Assembly (NCBI GenBank): GCA_937895775.1
Contig: CALBLD010000007.1
Span: 1 to 8,398 of the forward strand
DNA from: an uncultured Clostridia bacterium
GTDB taxonomy: Bacteria > Bacillota > Clostridia > Oscillospirales > CAG-272
DNA length: 8,398 nucleotides
Direction of reading: 5' to 3'
Shown here: positions 1 to 6,278 of the stretch, one piece after another
How the letters are laid out: each line of letters starts with the position of its first letter
How positions within the stretch are numbered: the first letter of the stretch is position 1
Position numbers and translations under genes: made by a program
Notes under the pieces: model-generated
What the model was told of the DNA's origin: nothing
Database searches by the model: none
The model's input: only the letters and a program-made list of their open reading frames with translations

Positions 1-17
1 ATTTCATACAAAGCTTC

Positions 18-47
18 AAAAGGATCCGCTTTTGCGGATCCTTTTTT
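18..47 (+). terminator. Intrinsic terminator of an upstream transcript
   Basis: A perfect 12-bp stem (18-29 with 34-45) closes a TTTT loop and runs into a six-T tract (42-47). The longer T tract is on the plus strand; the minus strand offers only four Ts, so plus-strand termination is favoured. It must end a gene that lies before the window. In related bacteria gap often precedes pgk, but nothing of that gene is visible here. Confidence 0.9.
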
Positions 48-98
48 CGTTTACTTTGTAAAATTGCAGGATCTTACCTATTTTTTTTAGCAAAACTC

Positions 99-127
99 TT
101 GATATTTTCAGTGAAATATGGTAGAAT
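99..127 (+). promoter_or_regulatory. Promoter of the pgk-tpiA operon
   Basis: The -35 is TTGATA (99-104), the spacer is 17 bp, and the -10 is TAGAAT (122-127). A TGG immediately before the -10 makes it an extended -10 element. Transcription would start near 134, leaving a leader of about 35 nt. That is too short for a riboswitch, and no operator palindrome is evident. The T8 run at 81-88 just upstream of the -35 may act as an UP-like element (inference). Confidence 0.8.
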
Positions 128-155
128 TGTTCTTGTAGAAAAATTATCAAATTAT

Positions 156-162
156 GAGGTGA
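156..162 (+). promoter_or_regulatory. Ribosome binding site that fixes the pgk start
   Basis: GAGGTGA lies 7 nt before the ATG at 170. The in-frame TTG at 164 would be only 1 nt away and the ATG at 176 would be 13 nt away, so 170 is the best start. Confidence 0.8.
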
Positions 163-169
163 ATTGTCT

Positions 170-1480
170 ATGTCTATGTATAACAAGAAAACAATCGAAG
201 ACATTGATGTCTCCGGTAAAAAGGTGCTTGCAAGATGTGACTTCAACGTCCCCATGAAGGACGGTGTCATTACCGACGACAAGAGAATCGTCGGCGCGCT
301 TCCCACAATCAACTATCTGACCGATCACGGTGCTGCGGTCATCCTCTGCTCGCACATGGGTCGTCCTCACAATATTTTCAACGAAAAGCTCAAGCTTGAC
401 AAGAAAGAAATCAAGAAGATCGCCGCTCTTCCCGAGGCAGATCAGGCAGCCGCTACCGCAGCCGCTCTCGAAAAGGCGAAGAACGACATCACAAAGCTGT
501 CGCTTGCTCCCGTTGCAAAACGCATCTCCGAGCTTACCGGCAAGGAAGTAATTATGGCAAAGGACGTTATCGGTCCCGACGCAAAGGCAAAGGCTGCCGC
601 ACTGAAACCCGGTCAGATCCTTATGCTCGAAAACGTGCGCTTCCATGAAGAGGAAGAAAAGAACGATCCCACATTCGCAAAAGAACTTGCTTCGATGGCG
701 GACATCTATGTAAACGATGCATTCGGAACCGCGCACCGCGCGCATGCTTCGACCGCAGGCGTTGCGGATTACCTTCCTGCCGTATGCGGATACCTCATTC
801 AGAAGGAGATCACCGTAATGGGTGCCGCTCTTGCAGACCCGAAGCGTCCTTTCGTTGCGATTCTCGGCGGCGCAAAGGTATCCGACAAGATCGGCGTTAT
901 CGAAAATCTGCTTGACAAGGTTGACACGCTCATCATCGGCGGCGGCATGGCATACACCTTCTACCGCGCAATGGGCAAATCGATCGGAACCTCTATCTGC
1001 GAAAACGACAAGATCGATCTTGCAAAAGAGATTATGGAAAAGGCTCACGCAAAGGGCGTCAACCTGCTCCTTCCCGTTGACAACATGATCGCGACCTCGT
1101 ACAGCGAGGACGCAACCTTCATGGAAATGTATTCGGACAGCCTTCCCGACGGCTGGATGGGACTCGATATAGGTCTCAAGACCCAGGAGCTTTACGCAAA
1201 GTCGCTCAAGGGTGCCGGAACCATCGTATGGAACGGACCGATGGGCGTTTCGGAGTGGAAGAACTTCGCATGCGGAACCATCGCTGTTGCAACCGCTGTT
1301 GCGGAAGCAACCGATAACGGCGCAATATCGATCATCGGCGGCGGCGACTCTGCGGCAGCAGCCGAAAATCTCGGATTTGCCGACAGAATGACTCACATCT
1401 CGACCGGCGGCGGTGCTTCGCTCGAATTCCTCGAAGGCAAGGATCTCCCCGGAATTGCATGCCTCAACGACAAAGACTGA
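170..1480 (+). CDS. pgk: Phosphoglycerate kinase
   Basis: This cytoplasmic glycolytic enzyme transfers phosphate from 1,3-bisphosphoglycerate to ADP, giving 3-phosphoglycerate and ATP. The 436-residue protein has the N-domain substrate site ARCDFNVPMKDG (R22, D24, N26), SHMGRP (R65), LENVRF (R157) and GTAHRAHAS (R190). The C-domain nucleotide site has GGAKVSDK (K236), NGPMG (355-359), GGGDS (390-394) and the terminal STGGGAS stretch. It is longer than the usual 390-400 residues. The extra length lies mainly at about residues 67-110, where a Lys/Ala-rich, probably helical segment separates SHMGRP from SLAPVAKRI. NGPMGVSE replaces the more common NGPMGVFE. The start was chosen from the GAGGTGA at 156-162. 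tpiA follows after 21 nt with no terminator, so the two form an operon. The catalytic residues are all present and the identity is secure. Confidence 0.98.
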   Translation: MSMYNKKTIEDIDVSGKKVLARCDFNVPMKDGVITDDKRIVGALPTINYLTDHGAAVILCSHMGRPHNIFNEKLKLDKKEIKKIAALPEADQAAATAAALEKAKNDITKLSLAPVAKRISELTGKEVIMAKDVIGPDAKAKAAALKPGQILMLENVRFHEEEEKNDPTFAKELASMADIYVNDAFGTAHRAHASTAGVADYLPAVCGYLIQKEITVMGAALADPKRPFVAILGGAKVSDKIGVIENLLDKVDTLIIGGGMAYTFYRAMGKSIGTSICENDKIDLAKEIMEKAHAKGVNLLLPVDNMIATSYSEDATFMEMYSDSLPDGWMGLDIGLKTQELYAKSLKGAGTIVWNGPMGVSEWKNFACGTIAVATAVAEATDNGAISIIGGGDSAAAAENLGFADRMTHISTGGGASLEFLEGKDLPGIACLNDKD

Positions 1481-1501
1481 AGAACTTACGGAGGCAGACA
1501 G

Positions 1502-2269
1502 ATGAGCTCAAGAAAAAGAAGACCGGTTATCGCCGGCAACTGGAAAATGAACATGACCCCCTCCGAGGCAAAGGCTTTTGCCGCAGAGCTTTATGAAAAG
1601 GTCAAGGGCAAGCGCGGCTGCGACATCGTGGTATGCGTACCGGCAATAGACATTCCCGCAGTAAGCAAGGTACTGGCAGGTACCGCAATAAAAGTCGGCG
1701 GACAGAATGTTCACTTCAAGAAGAGCGGCGCATACACCGGCGAAATTTCGGCGGACATGCTCCTTGACGCAGGCGCAAAGTATGTTGTTATCGGACACAG
1801 CGAACGCCGTCAGTATTTCGGCGAGACCGATGAAACGGTCAATCTCCGCACAAAGGCGGCTGTTGAGGCGGGACTTCATGCCATCGTATGCGTCGGCGAG
1901 CTTCTTTCGGAGCGCGAAAGCGGTATCACGACCGAGGTCGTATCGCGTCAGGTGAAACTTGCTCTTGCGGGCATTACAGCCGAGCAGATGAACAATGTCA
2001 TCATCGCATATGAGCCTGTCTGGGCGATCGGAACCGGCAAGACCGCAACCGCCGAGCAGGCGGATGAGGTCTGCGGCATTATCAGAAATGTCATTTCGGG
2101 TCTCTACGGCAAGGCAGTCGCACGTCAGACCATAATCCAGTACGGCGGCTCGATGAATGCGGGCAACGCCGCGGAACTGCTTGCAATGGAAAACATCGAC
2201 GGCGGTCTTATCGGCGGAGCATCGCTCAAAGCCGATGCCTTCTCGGTAATAGTTGACGCAGCACAGTAA
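1502..2269 (+). CDS. tpiA: Triosephosphate isomerase
   Basis: This cytoplasmic enzyme interconverts dihydroxyacetone phosphate and glyceraldehyde 3-phosphate. The 255-residue length is normal for the TIM-barrel family. Visible catalytic and binding elements are GNWKMN with Lys15, GHSERR with the electrophile His99, and AYEPVWAIGTGKTAT with the general base Glu171 and the flexible loop 6. YGGSMNAGN and DGGLIGGASL near the C terminus form the phosphate-binding part. GGAG at 1490-1493 lies 8 nt before the ATG. The gene is 21 nt downstream of pgk and shares its promoter. A terminator-like hairpin follows 14 nt after the stop codon, so this is probably the last gene of the main glycolytic transcript. 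No residue is missing and the identification is firm. Confidence 0.98.
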   Translation: MSSRKRRPVIAGNWKMNMTPSEAKAFAAELYEKVKGKRGCDIVVCVPAIDIPAVSKVLAGTAIKVGGQNVHFKKSGAYTGEISADMLLDAGAKYVVIGHSERRQYFGETDETVNLRTKAAVEAGLHAIVCVGELLSERESGITTEVVSRQVKLALAGITAEQMNNVIIAYEPVWAIGTGKTATAEQADEVCGIIRNVISGLYGKAVARQTIIQYGGSMNAGNAAELLAMENIDGGLIGGASLKADAFSVIVDAAQ

Positions 2270-2283
2270 TATTGACACAGAAA

Positions 2284-2320
2284 AAGGGGAACGCTTTGAA
2301 AAAGACGCTCCCCTTATTTT
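2284..2320 (+). terminator. Probable intrinsic terminator after tpiA
   Basis: A 10-position stem (2284-2293 with 2306-2315) has one A-C mismatch and a 12-nt loop. The 3' arm ends in CCCCTT and runs into ATTTT, a rather weak U tract. It probably stops most pgk-tpiA transcripts. Partial read-through into ppa is plausible because no convincing separate promoter for ppa was found. Confidence 0.7.
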
Positions 2321-2351
2321 ACCACCTGATTTACAGAAAGGAAATCGCAGA

Positions 2352-2903
2352 ATGAATATCTGGCACGATATAAACCCCGACAGAGTAAAACCCGACGATT
2401 TTTATGCGGTGATCGAAATTCCGAAGGGCTGCAAGAACAAATACGAGCTTGATAAAGAAACCGGATTTCTTAAACTCGACCGCATACTTTACACAGCGAC
2501 CCACTATCCGGCAAATTACGGTTTCATCCCGCGCACTTATGCGGACGACAACGACCCGCTTGACGTTCTCGTTCTTTGCAGTGAGGCGATAACTCCGCTG
2601 ACGCTGGTGCATGTCTATCCGATAGGCGTTATCCGCATGATGGACAACGGCAAGCTTGACGAAAAGATAATTGCAATCCCCTTCTCCGACCCGACATACA
2701 ACGGCTACCGCTCGATATTTGCTCTCCCGCGCCATGTTTACGAGGAAATGCAGCATTTCTTCTCGGTATACAAAACGCTTGAACACAAAGAGACGGTTGT
2801 CAACAACGTCGGTGACGAAAGAGATGCCGTAAAGATTATTGCGGCGGCGATTGACAATTACAACAGAACCTACGGCGAAAAAAACAAGGTCGTGCAGCTG
2901 TAA
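2352..2903 (+). CDS. ppa: Inorganic pyrophosphatase, soluble family I
   Basis: It hydrolyses pyrophosphate to two phosphates in the cytoplasm and so pulls nucleic acid, protein and polysaccharide synthesis forward. The 183-residue protein aligns by eye with E. coli Ppa. Matching active-site residues are E22, K30, E32 (KYELD), R44, Y52, Y56 (HYPANYG), D66, D68 and D71 (family signature DNDPLDV), D98, D103, K105 (MMDNGKLDEK) and Y140-K141 (VYKTLE). The ATG at 2352 follows AAAGGA (2337-2342) by 9 nt. The frame stays open upstream to 2253, but that would overlap the end of tpiA and run through the terminator hairpin, and conserved sequence begins only at MNIWHDI. It lies downstream of tpiA, where gpmI is often found in related bacteria. 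A bidirectional terminator follows. Transcription may rely on read-through from pgk-tpiA or on a weak promoter not recognised here. Confidence 0.95.
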   Translation: MNIWHDINPDRVKPDDFYAVIEIPKGCKNKYELDKETGFLKLDRILYTATHYPANYGFIPRTYADDNDPLDVLVLCSEAITPLTLVHVYPIGVIRMMDNGKLDEKIIAIPFSDPTYNGYRSIFALPRHVYEEMQHFFSVYKTLEHKETVVNNVGDERDAVKIIAAAIDNYNRTYGEKNKVVQL

Positions 2904-2929
2904 CGCCGCAATCGGAACACAGGTCTGAA

Positions 2930-2973
2930 AAAAATCACGGCACATACCGCATACGGTGTGCGCCGTGATTTTT
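2930..2973. terminator. Bidirectional terminator between convergent operons
   Basis: AAAAATCACGGC (2930-2941) pairs perfectly with GCCGTGATTTTT (2962-2973). Inside it a second hairpin forms: CACA with TGTG, then CCG with CGG, around a CATA loop, with a TA bulge and one unpaired C. The A tract on one side and T tract on the other give a U run in both directions. It lies 27 nt after the ppa stop and 4 nt after the stop of the minus-strand gene, so it can serve both. Confidence 0.92.
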
Positions 2974-2977
2974 ACAA

Positions 2978-3727
2978 TCAGAAATCTCTTCTCATTTCCT
3001 TATAATGAGCGAGCTTTCCTATAAATTCTTCCTTGCTGAAATCGTTGTCACTGAACGGGAATTCGAAGACCGTCTTCCCTTCCTTGGATATCACCGCGCG
3101 GCTGATCGAAATTTTGTCGGTGATTTTGTCGGACAGAATCTCCGCCCTGTCGAAATCATCAAACGACAACTCGGTAAAACTGCTGTCATCCTTCGGCTCG
3201 ATCAGACTGAAATTTTCCTCCGCAATGAAAAGCTTACATCTTCTGTTATCAACATATATGAAGGTCATAACGATATCGGTGTCGATATACTGACCGCTTT
3301 TCAGCTTGTACATCTTGTCGATATTTTCGGAAGTGATGTTACATCCGAGGAACGACATTGACATGTCCTCCATGTCGTCGGGATACCCTATTTTGTCCCC
3401 GCAGATATCGTCGAACTGCTTCCTTTTGACATCAAAAATGTCGGTTACATCCGATTCTTTTACTATTCCGGCAAGCGATACGCATACCATAACTGCGCCC
3501 GCGATCAGAAGGAGCCAGCCGGGCAGATAAAAGATGTAGAATGAAAAACACATTGCAAGTATGACCATAAGTCCGCCGAGTCCCGCAAGAGTTGCGCTTA
3601 TCGCGTAAAATCTCGCGCCGTAGGTTCTCTTTTTGCGGTCAAAAAACTTTTTGTTACGCTCATAGTCAATGACAATGTCGGTCACATCGTTTTCATAATG
3701 CTCGTTCATTTTATTTCTGTAATTCAT
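2978..3727 (-). CDS. Uncharacterised protein with two membrane segments
   Basis: I do not recognise this 249-residue protein. A charged N terminus (1-39, rich in Lys, Arg, Asp and Glu) is followed by two adjacent hydrophobic segments, about 41-66 and 69-89, separated only by a short LPG turn. They form a membrane hairpin that would leave both ends in the cytoplasm. The soluble C-terminal part, about 90-249, has alternating short hydrophobic strands and an acidic end with a final helix. It could be a small beta domain of PH-like type, but that is a guess. The pentapeptide DVTDI occurs on both sides of the hairpin (residues 14-18 and 93-97), each time followed by a basic stretch. The start at 3727 was chosen because GGAGG (3732-3736) lies 4 nt before it; a longer TTG start at 3763 would overlap the peptidase gene. 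It lies 16 nt after the M3 peptidase stop and is surely co-transcribed. There is no signal peptide and no enzyme motif. Confidence 0.85.
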   Translation of the reverse strand: MNYRNKMNEHYENDVTDIVIDYERNKKFFDRKKRTYGARFYAISATLAGLGGLMVILAMCFSFYIFYLPGWLLLIAGAVMVCVSLAGIVKESDVTDIFDVKRKQFDDICGDKIGYPDDMEDMSMSFLGCNITSENIDKMYKLKSGQYIDTDIVMTFIYVDNRRCKLFIAEENFSLIEPKDDSSFTELSFDDFDRAEILSDKITDKISISRAVISKEGKTVFEFPFSDNDFSKEEFIGKLAHYKEMRRDF

Positions 3728-3731
3728 ATTG

Positions 3732-3736
3732 CCTCC
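3732..3736 (-). promoter_or_regulatory. Ribosome binding site deciding the start of the two-TM protein
   Basis: On the minus strand GGAGG precedes the ATG at 3727 with a tight 4-nt gap, and it lies just after the peptidase stop codon at 3744. This favours 3727 over the in-frame TTG at 3763 and over the ATG at 3709, which has no such site. Confidence 0.7.
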
Positions 3737-3743
3737 GACAGGA

Positions 3744-5432
3744 TTAGATATTGTTTTTTTCAATCCATCTGCCGAGTTCTTCGACGATCGGACCTATCGA
3801 ACCCTTTTCGAGCGGGGTTTTGAGTCCGACCGATTTTACGAGTCCGACAAATGTCTTTGTTCCGCCGAGCTTTACAAAATCGAGATAGCGTCTCCATGCA
3901 TCCTCCGGATCGTTCAGATGAAGTGCGAAGAACTCAAGTGCCACCGTCTGCGCCATACAGTAATCGATATAATAGAACGGGTAGAGATAGATGTGAAGCT
4001 GTCTCTGCCATCCCGCACCCCTTGAATAGAAGGGGAGCGAATCAAAATCGATGTACGGACGGTATATTTTTTCAAGCCTTGCCCATTCGGCATTTCTTTC
4101 ATCCGGAGTCATATCGGGATTTGAGTATACTATCTCCTGAAAATGATCGACCATCGTACCGTAAGGCAGGAATATAAGCGCATCCTCGGCGTGTGAGAGC
4201 TGATATTTTGCGGTATCCTCGGCAAAGAAGAGCCTGTGCCACGGTGATGTCAGAAATTCCATCGACATCGAATGGGTTTCCGCACCCTCCATCGACGGCG
4301 TAATATTGCTGAGCCATTTGATCTCACGTTCGCCGACATAATCGGCAAACGCATGTCCCATTTCGTGGGTCAGGACGTCAACGTCGGCAGATGTGCCGTT
4401 GAAATTCGAAAAGACAAACGGAAGCTTGTACTTCGGAAGTGACGTGCAGTATCCGCCGGGTGCCTTACCGTCCTTCGCAACGACATCGAAAAGTTCCATA
4501 TCAAACATGACATCGATAAATTCGGCGGTCTGCGGCGACATTTCCTCGTACATGCGTTTGGCGGCAAGCAGCAGTTCTTCCGGACTGCCGTGCGGCTTTG
4601 CGTTTCCGTCACTGAACATAAAGGAATTGTCGTAGAATCTGAAATCGTCAACGCCGATGCGCTTCTTCTGATCTTCCTTGATCTTATTGACCATCGGAAC
4701 GACATCCGAGATTATCTGTTTCCTGAACACAGCCACATCGCGCGGAGTATAGCAGTTGCGCTGACGGCGGAGGTATCCGAGTTCCACGAAGCTGTCGAAG
4801 CCGAGCTTCTTTGCCTGCAGACTGCGGTTCTTCACCAGTTTATCGAATATCTCATCGAATTTTGCACGGTTTTCGTCAAAAAAGCTTCCCTCTGCCTCGT
4901 AAGCAGCCTTTCTTTGTGCTCTGTCGGGTGACTGCTTGTAAGCACCGAGCTGTGCAACTGTCAGCTCCTTCCCTTCAAACGGGATCCTTGCCGAAGCATA
5001 CAGCTTCTGATATTCGGTGGTAAGAGCGCCTTCCTCCTGCATAAGCGGCACGATTTCGGGAGAAAATGCCTTCAGCGACATTTCCGCGTTGATGAAGTAC
5101 ACATCACCGAGTTCGGTCTCAAGCTCGCTTCTGAAGGGAGACTTCACGATCTTTTCGACAAGTTCCTGCATTTTTGTCTGCATTACCGGCATAAAGTCGT
5201 CAAAAAACGCCTTTTCGCCTTCATAGAAGCTGTCGCGCGTATCAACCGTGTTTCGTATCTCGGCTATTGTTGACATTGTATAAAGATCGGACAGCATTTC
5301 ATCCGATCTGCTTATCAGAGAAAGCTGTTCCTCCGCCGAATCAGCCAAATCAAACTCTTTGATAAGCCGATCCATATCCGACAGAAATGCGTCGGTGTCC
5401 GGTCTTTGGTATTTTATATCGCTGAATTTCAT
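3744..5432 (-). CDS. M3-family oligoendopeptidase (PepF/M3-like zinc peptidase)
   Basis: A cytoplasmic zinc metallopeptidase that cuts short peptides, probably recycling peptides from protein turnover or uptake. The 562-residue protein has the HExxH zinc site LTHEMGHAF, with His356 and His360 as ligands and Glu357 as the general base. The third ligand is probably Glu385 in GAETHSMSMEF, 25 residues after the second His, as is usual for M3. Tyr-rich HIYLYPFYYIDY (480-491) is the typical C-terminal substrate-binding region. The N-terminal 200 residues are helical and charged, without a signal peptide. Length and motifs resemble the M3 subfamily near PepF that is annotated only as M3 oligoendopeptidase, so I give no gene symbol. 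The ATG follows GAGGG (5441-5445) by 8 nt, and a good promoter lies at 5467-5495. The uncharacterised two-TM gene follows in the same operon; lexA is divergent. Family assignment is firm but the substrate is unknown. Confidence 0.95.
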   Translation of the reverse strand: MKFSDIKYQRPDTDAFLSDMDRLIKEFDLADSAEEQLSLISRSDEMLSDLYTMSTIAEIRNTVDTRDSFYEGEKAFFDDFMPVMQTKMQELVEKIVKSPFRSELETELGDVYFINAEMSLKAFSPEIVPLMQEEGALTTEYQKLYASARIPFEGKELTVAQLGAYKQSPDRAQRKAAYEAEGSFFDENRAKFDEIFDKLVKNRSLQAKKLGFDSFVELGYLRRQRNCYTPRDVAVFRKQIISDVVPMVNKIKEDQKKRIGVDDFRFYDNSFMFSDGNAKPHGSPEELLLAAKRMYEEMSPQTAEFIDVMFDMELFDVVAKDGKAPGGYCTSLPKYKLPFVFSNFNGTSADVDVLTHEMGHAFADYVGEREIKWLSNITPSMEGAETHSMSMEFLTSPWHRLFFAEDTAKYQLSHAEDALIFLPYGTMVDHFQEIVYSNPDMTPDERNAEWARLEKIYRPYIDFDSLPFYSRGAGWQRQLHIYLYPFYYIDYCMAQTVALEFFALHLNDPEDAWRRYLDFVKLGGTKTFVGLVKSVGLKTPLEKGSIGPIVEELGRWIEKNNI

Positions 5433-5466
5433 CTCTTACGCCCTCACATACATACATGATATTATC

Positions 5467-5495
5467 AGTATAGCACAGTTTCCCCACATTTTCAA
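5467..5495 (-). promoter_or_regulatory. Promoter of the M3 peptidase operon
   Basis: Read on the minus strand, the -35 is TTGAAA (5495-5490), the spacer is 17 bp, and the -10 is TATACT (5472-5467). A preceding TGC gives an extended -10. Transcription would start near 5460, about 28 nt before the ATG. The LexA box lies about 70 bp further upstream, too far to block this promoter by simple occlusion. Confidence 0.78.
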
Positions 5496-5564
5496 TAGAT
5501 TTTGGAAATTATCTTTCATTTTCGAGTATTCACAATTTGTTTACAATATTTTTCTTTTATTTGA

Positions 5565-5576
5565 GAACATTTGTTT
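5565..5576. promoter_or_regulatory. LexA operator (SOS box)
   Basis: GAACATTTGTTT fits the Gram-positive LexA operator core GAAC-N4-GTTY, with the AC and GT steps of the known CGAACATATGTTCG palindrome. The last two bases (5575-5576) overlap the -35 hexamer of the lexA promoter, so bound LexA should block RNA polymerase. This gives the autoregulation usual for lexA. The match is by eye from the known consensus; one half-site is imperfect (GTTT instead of GTTC). Confidence 0.8.
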
Positions 5577-5603
5577 GATTTTTCGGCACATATGTGGTAT
5601 AAT
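5575..5603 (+). promoter_or_regulatory. Promoter of lexA
   Basis: The -35 is TTGATT (5575-5580), the spacer is 17 bp and the -10 is a perfect TATAAT (5598-5603) preceded by TGG (extended -10). Transcription would start near 5610, leaving a leader of about 32 nt. The perfect palindrome CACATATGTG (5587-5596) lies in the spacer. An AT-rich stretch upstream (about 5529-5562) may help polymerase binding. Confidence 0.85.
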
Positions 5604-5641
5604 TATCGTAGAGTTTTTTACAGTCGGAAAGAGGTGCTTTT

Positions 5642-6259
5642 ATGGAAGAACTGACCGAAAAAGAACGGATGATATATGAATTTGTGGGCGATTTCAATCG
5701 CAGAAACGGATATCCGCCGAGCGTGCGCGACATACAGAGCGGCTTGTCGATAAAATCAACATCGACGGTACACAGCTACATAAAGAAGCTGAACGAGAAG
5801 GGCGCGCTCAACAAAACATCGGGAAAGAGCCGCGGACTGCGTACCGAGGACATTGATCCGACGCAGAAAAATCATGCGCGGATACCGCTTGTCGGTCGGG
5901 TCACCGCCGGTCAGCCGATACTTGCCGTCGAAAACATACGCGGCTATCTTGATTTTCCGCTTCTCAAACGCTCCGCACGCGAGCTGCCCGGCTCGCTTTT
6001 CGCCCTGCGCGTAACAGGCGAAAGCATGATAGAGGCAGGAATAATGGACGGCGACATCGTTGTTGTCAAAAAACAGGCGTCGGTACAAAACGGCGAGATA
6101 GTTGTTGCGCTTGTCGAAGACTCTGCAACGGTAAAAGCGTTCTACAAGGAAAACGGACACTTCAGACTTCAGCCGCGCAACAGCAGTATGCAGCCGATCA
6201 TCGTTGACGAGTGCACGATAATCGGCAAGGTCGTGTCTGTCATGCGCTTCTACGACTGA
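5642..6259 (+). CDS. lexA: LexA, SOS response repressor and self-cleaving protease
   Basis: It represses DNA-damage genes and is inactivated by RecA-stimulated self-cleavage. The 205-residue length is typical. The N-terminal winged helix-turn-helix includes YPPSVRDI (24-31) and the recognition region SIKSTSTVHSYIKKL (36-50). The linker carries the cleavage site VTAGQP with the scissile Ala89-Gly90 bond. The C-terminal S24 peptidase domain has GESM with nucleophile Ser128 and SATVKAF with general base Lys165. The gene therefore looks functional. GAGGTG (5631-5636) lies 5 nt before the ATG. Its promoter overlaps a LexA box, so it is autoregulated. Two further genes follow on the same strand with short gaps and no terminator, so they probably share its transcript. 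The M3 peptidase operon is divergent. Confidence 0.97.
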   Translation: MEELTEKERMIYEFVGDFNRRNGYPPSVRDIQSGLSIKSTSTVHSYIKKLNEKGALNKTSGKSRGLRTEDIDPTQKNHARIPLVGRVTAGQPILAVENIRGYLDFPLLKRSARELPGSLFALRVTGESMIEAGIMDGDIVVVKKQASVQNGEIVVALVEDSATVKAFYKENGHFRLQPRNSSMQPIIVDECTIIGKVVSVMRFYD

Positions 6260-6278
6260 TCCTGCGGGGTAATACAAG

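Noticed and set aside
50..62. Inverted repeat TTTAC-TTT-GTAAA upstream of the pgk promoter
   Set aside because: Only 5 bp in an AT-rich region, likely by chance; nothing ties it to a known regulator such as CggR or CcpA.
152..1396. Long open frame (414 codons) on the minus strand opposite pgk
   Set aside because: It mirrors the codon pattern of a highly biased gene. It has no ribosome binding site and no recognisable domain, and its protein is Cys-rich and incoherent. The same kind of shadow lies opposite tpiA (1508-2278) and ppa (2331-2945).
2272..2277. Perfect TTGACA as a possible -35 for ppa
   Set aside because: At spacings of 16-18 bp only poor -10 matches are found (TTTGAA at best), and they lie in the stem-loop after tpiA. 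Not enough to call a promoter.
2253..2351. N-terminal extension of the pyrophosphatase by 33 residues
   Set aside because: It would overlap tpiA, be encoded by the terminator hairpin, and add sequence unlike the family. The ATG at 2352 has a suitable Shine-Dalgarno sequence.
3728..3763. Upstream TTG start for the two-TM protein
   Set aside because: It lies inside the peptidase coding end and lacks a ribosome binding site; the ATG at 3727 has GGAGG in front.
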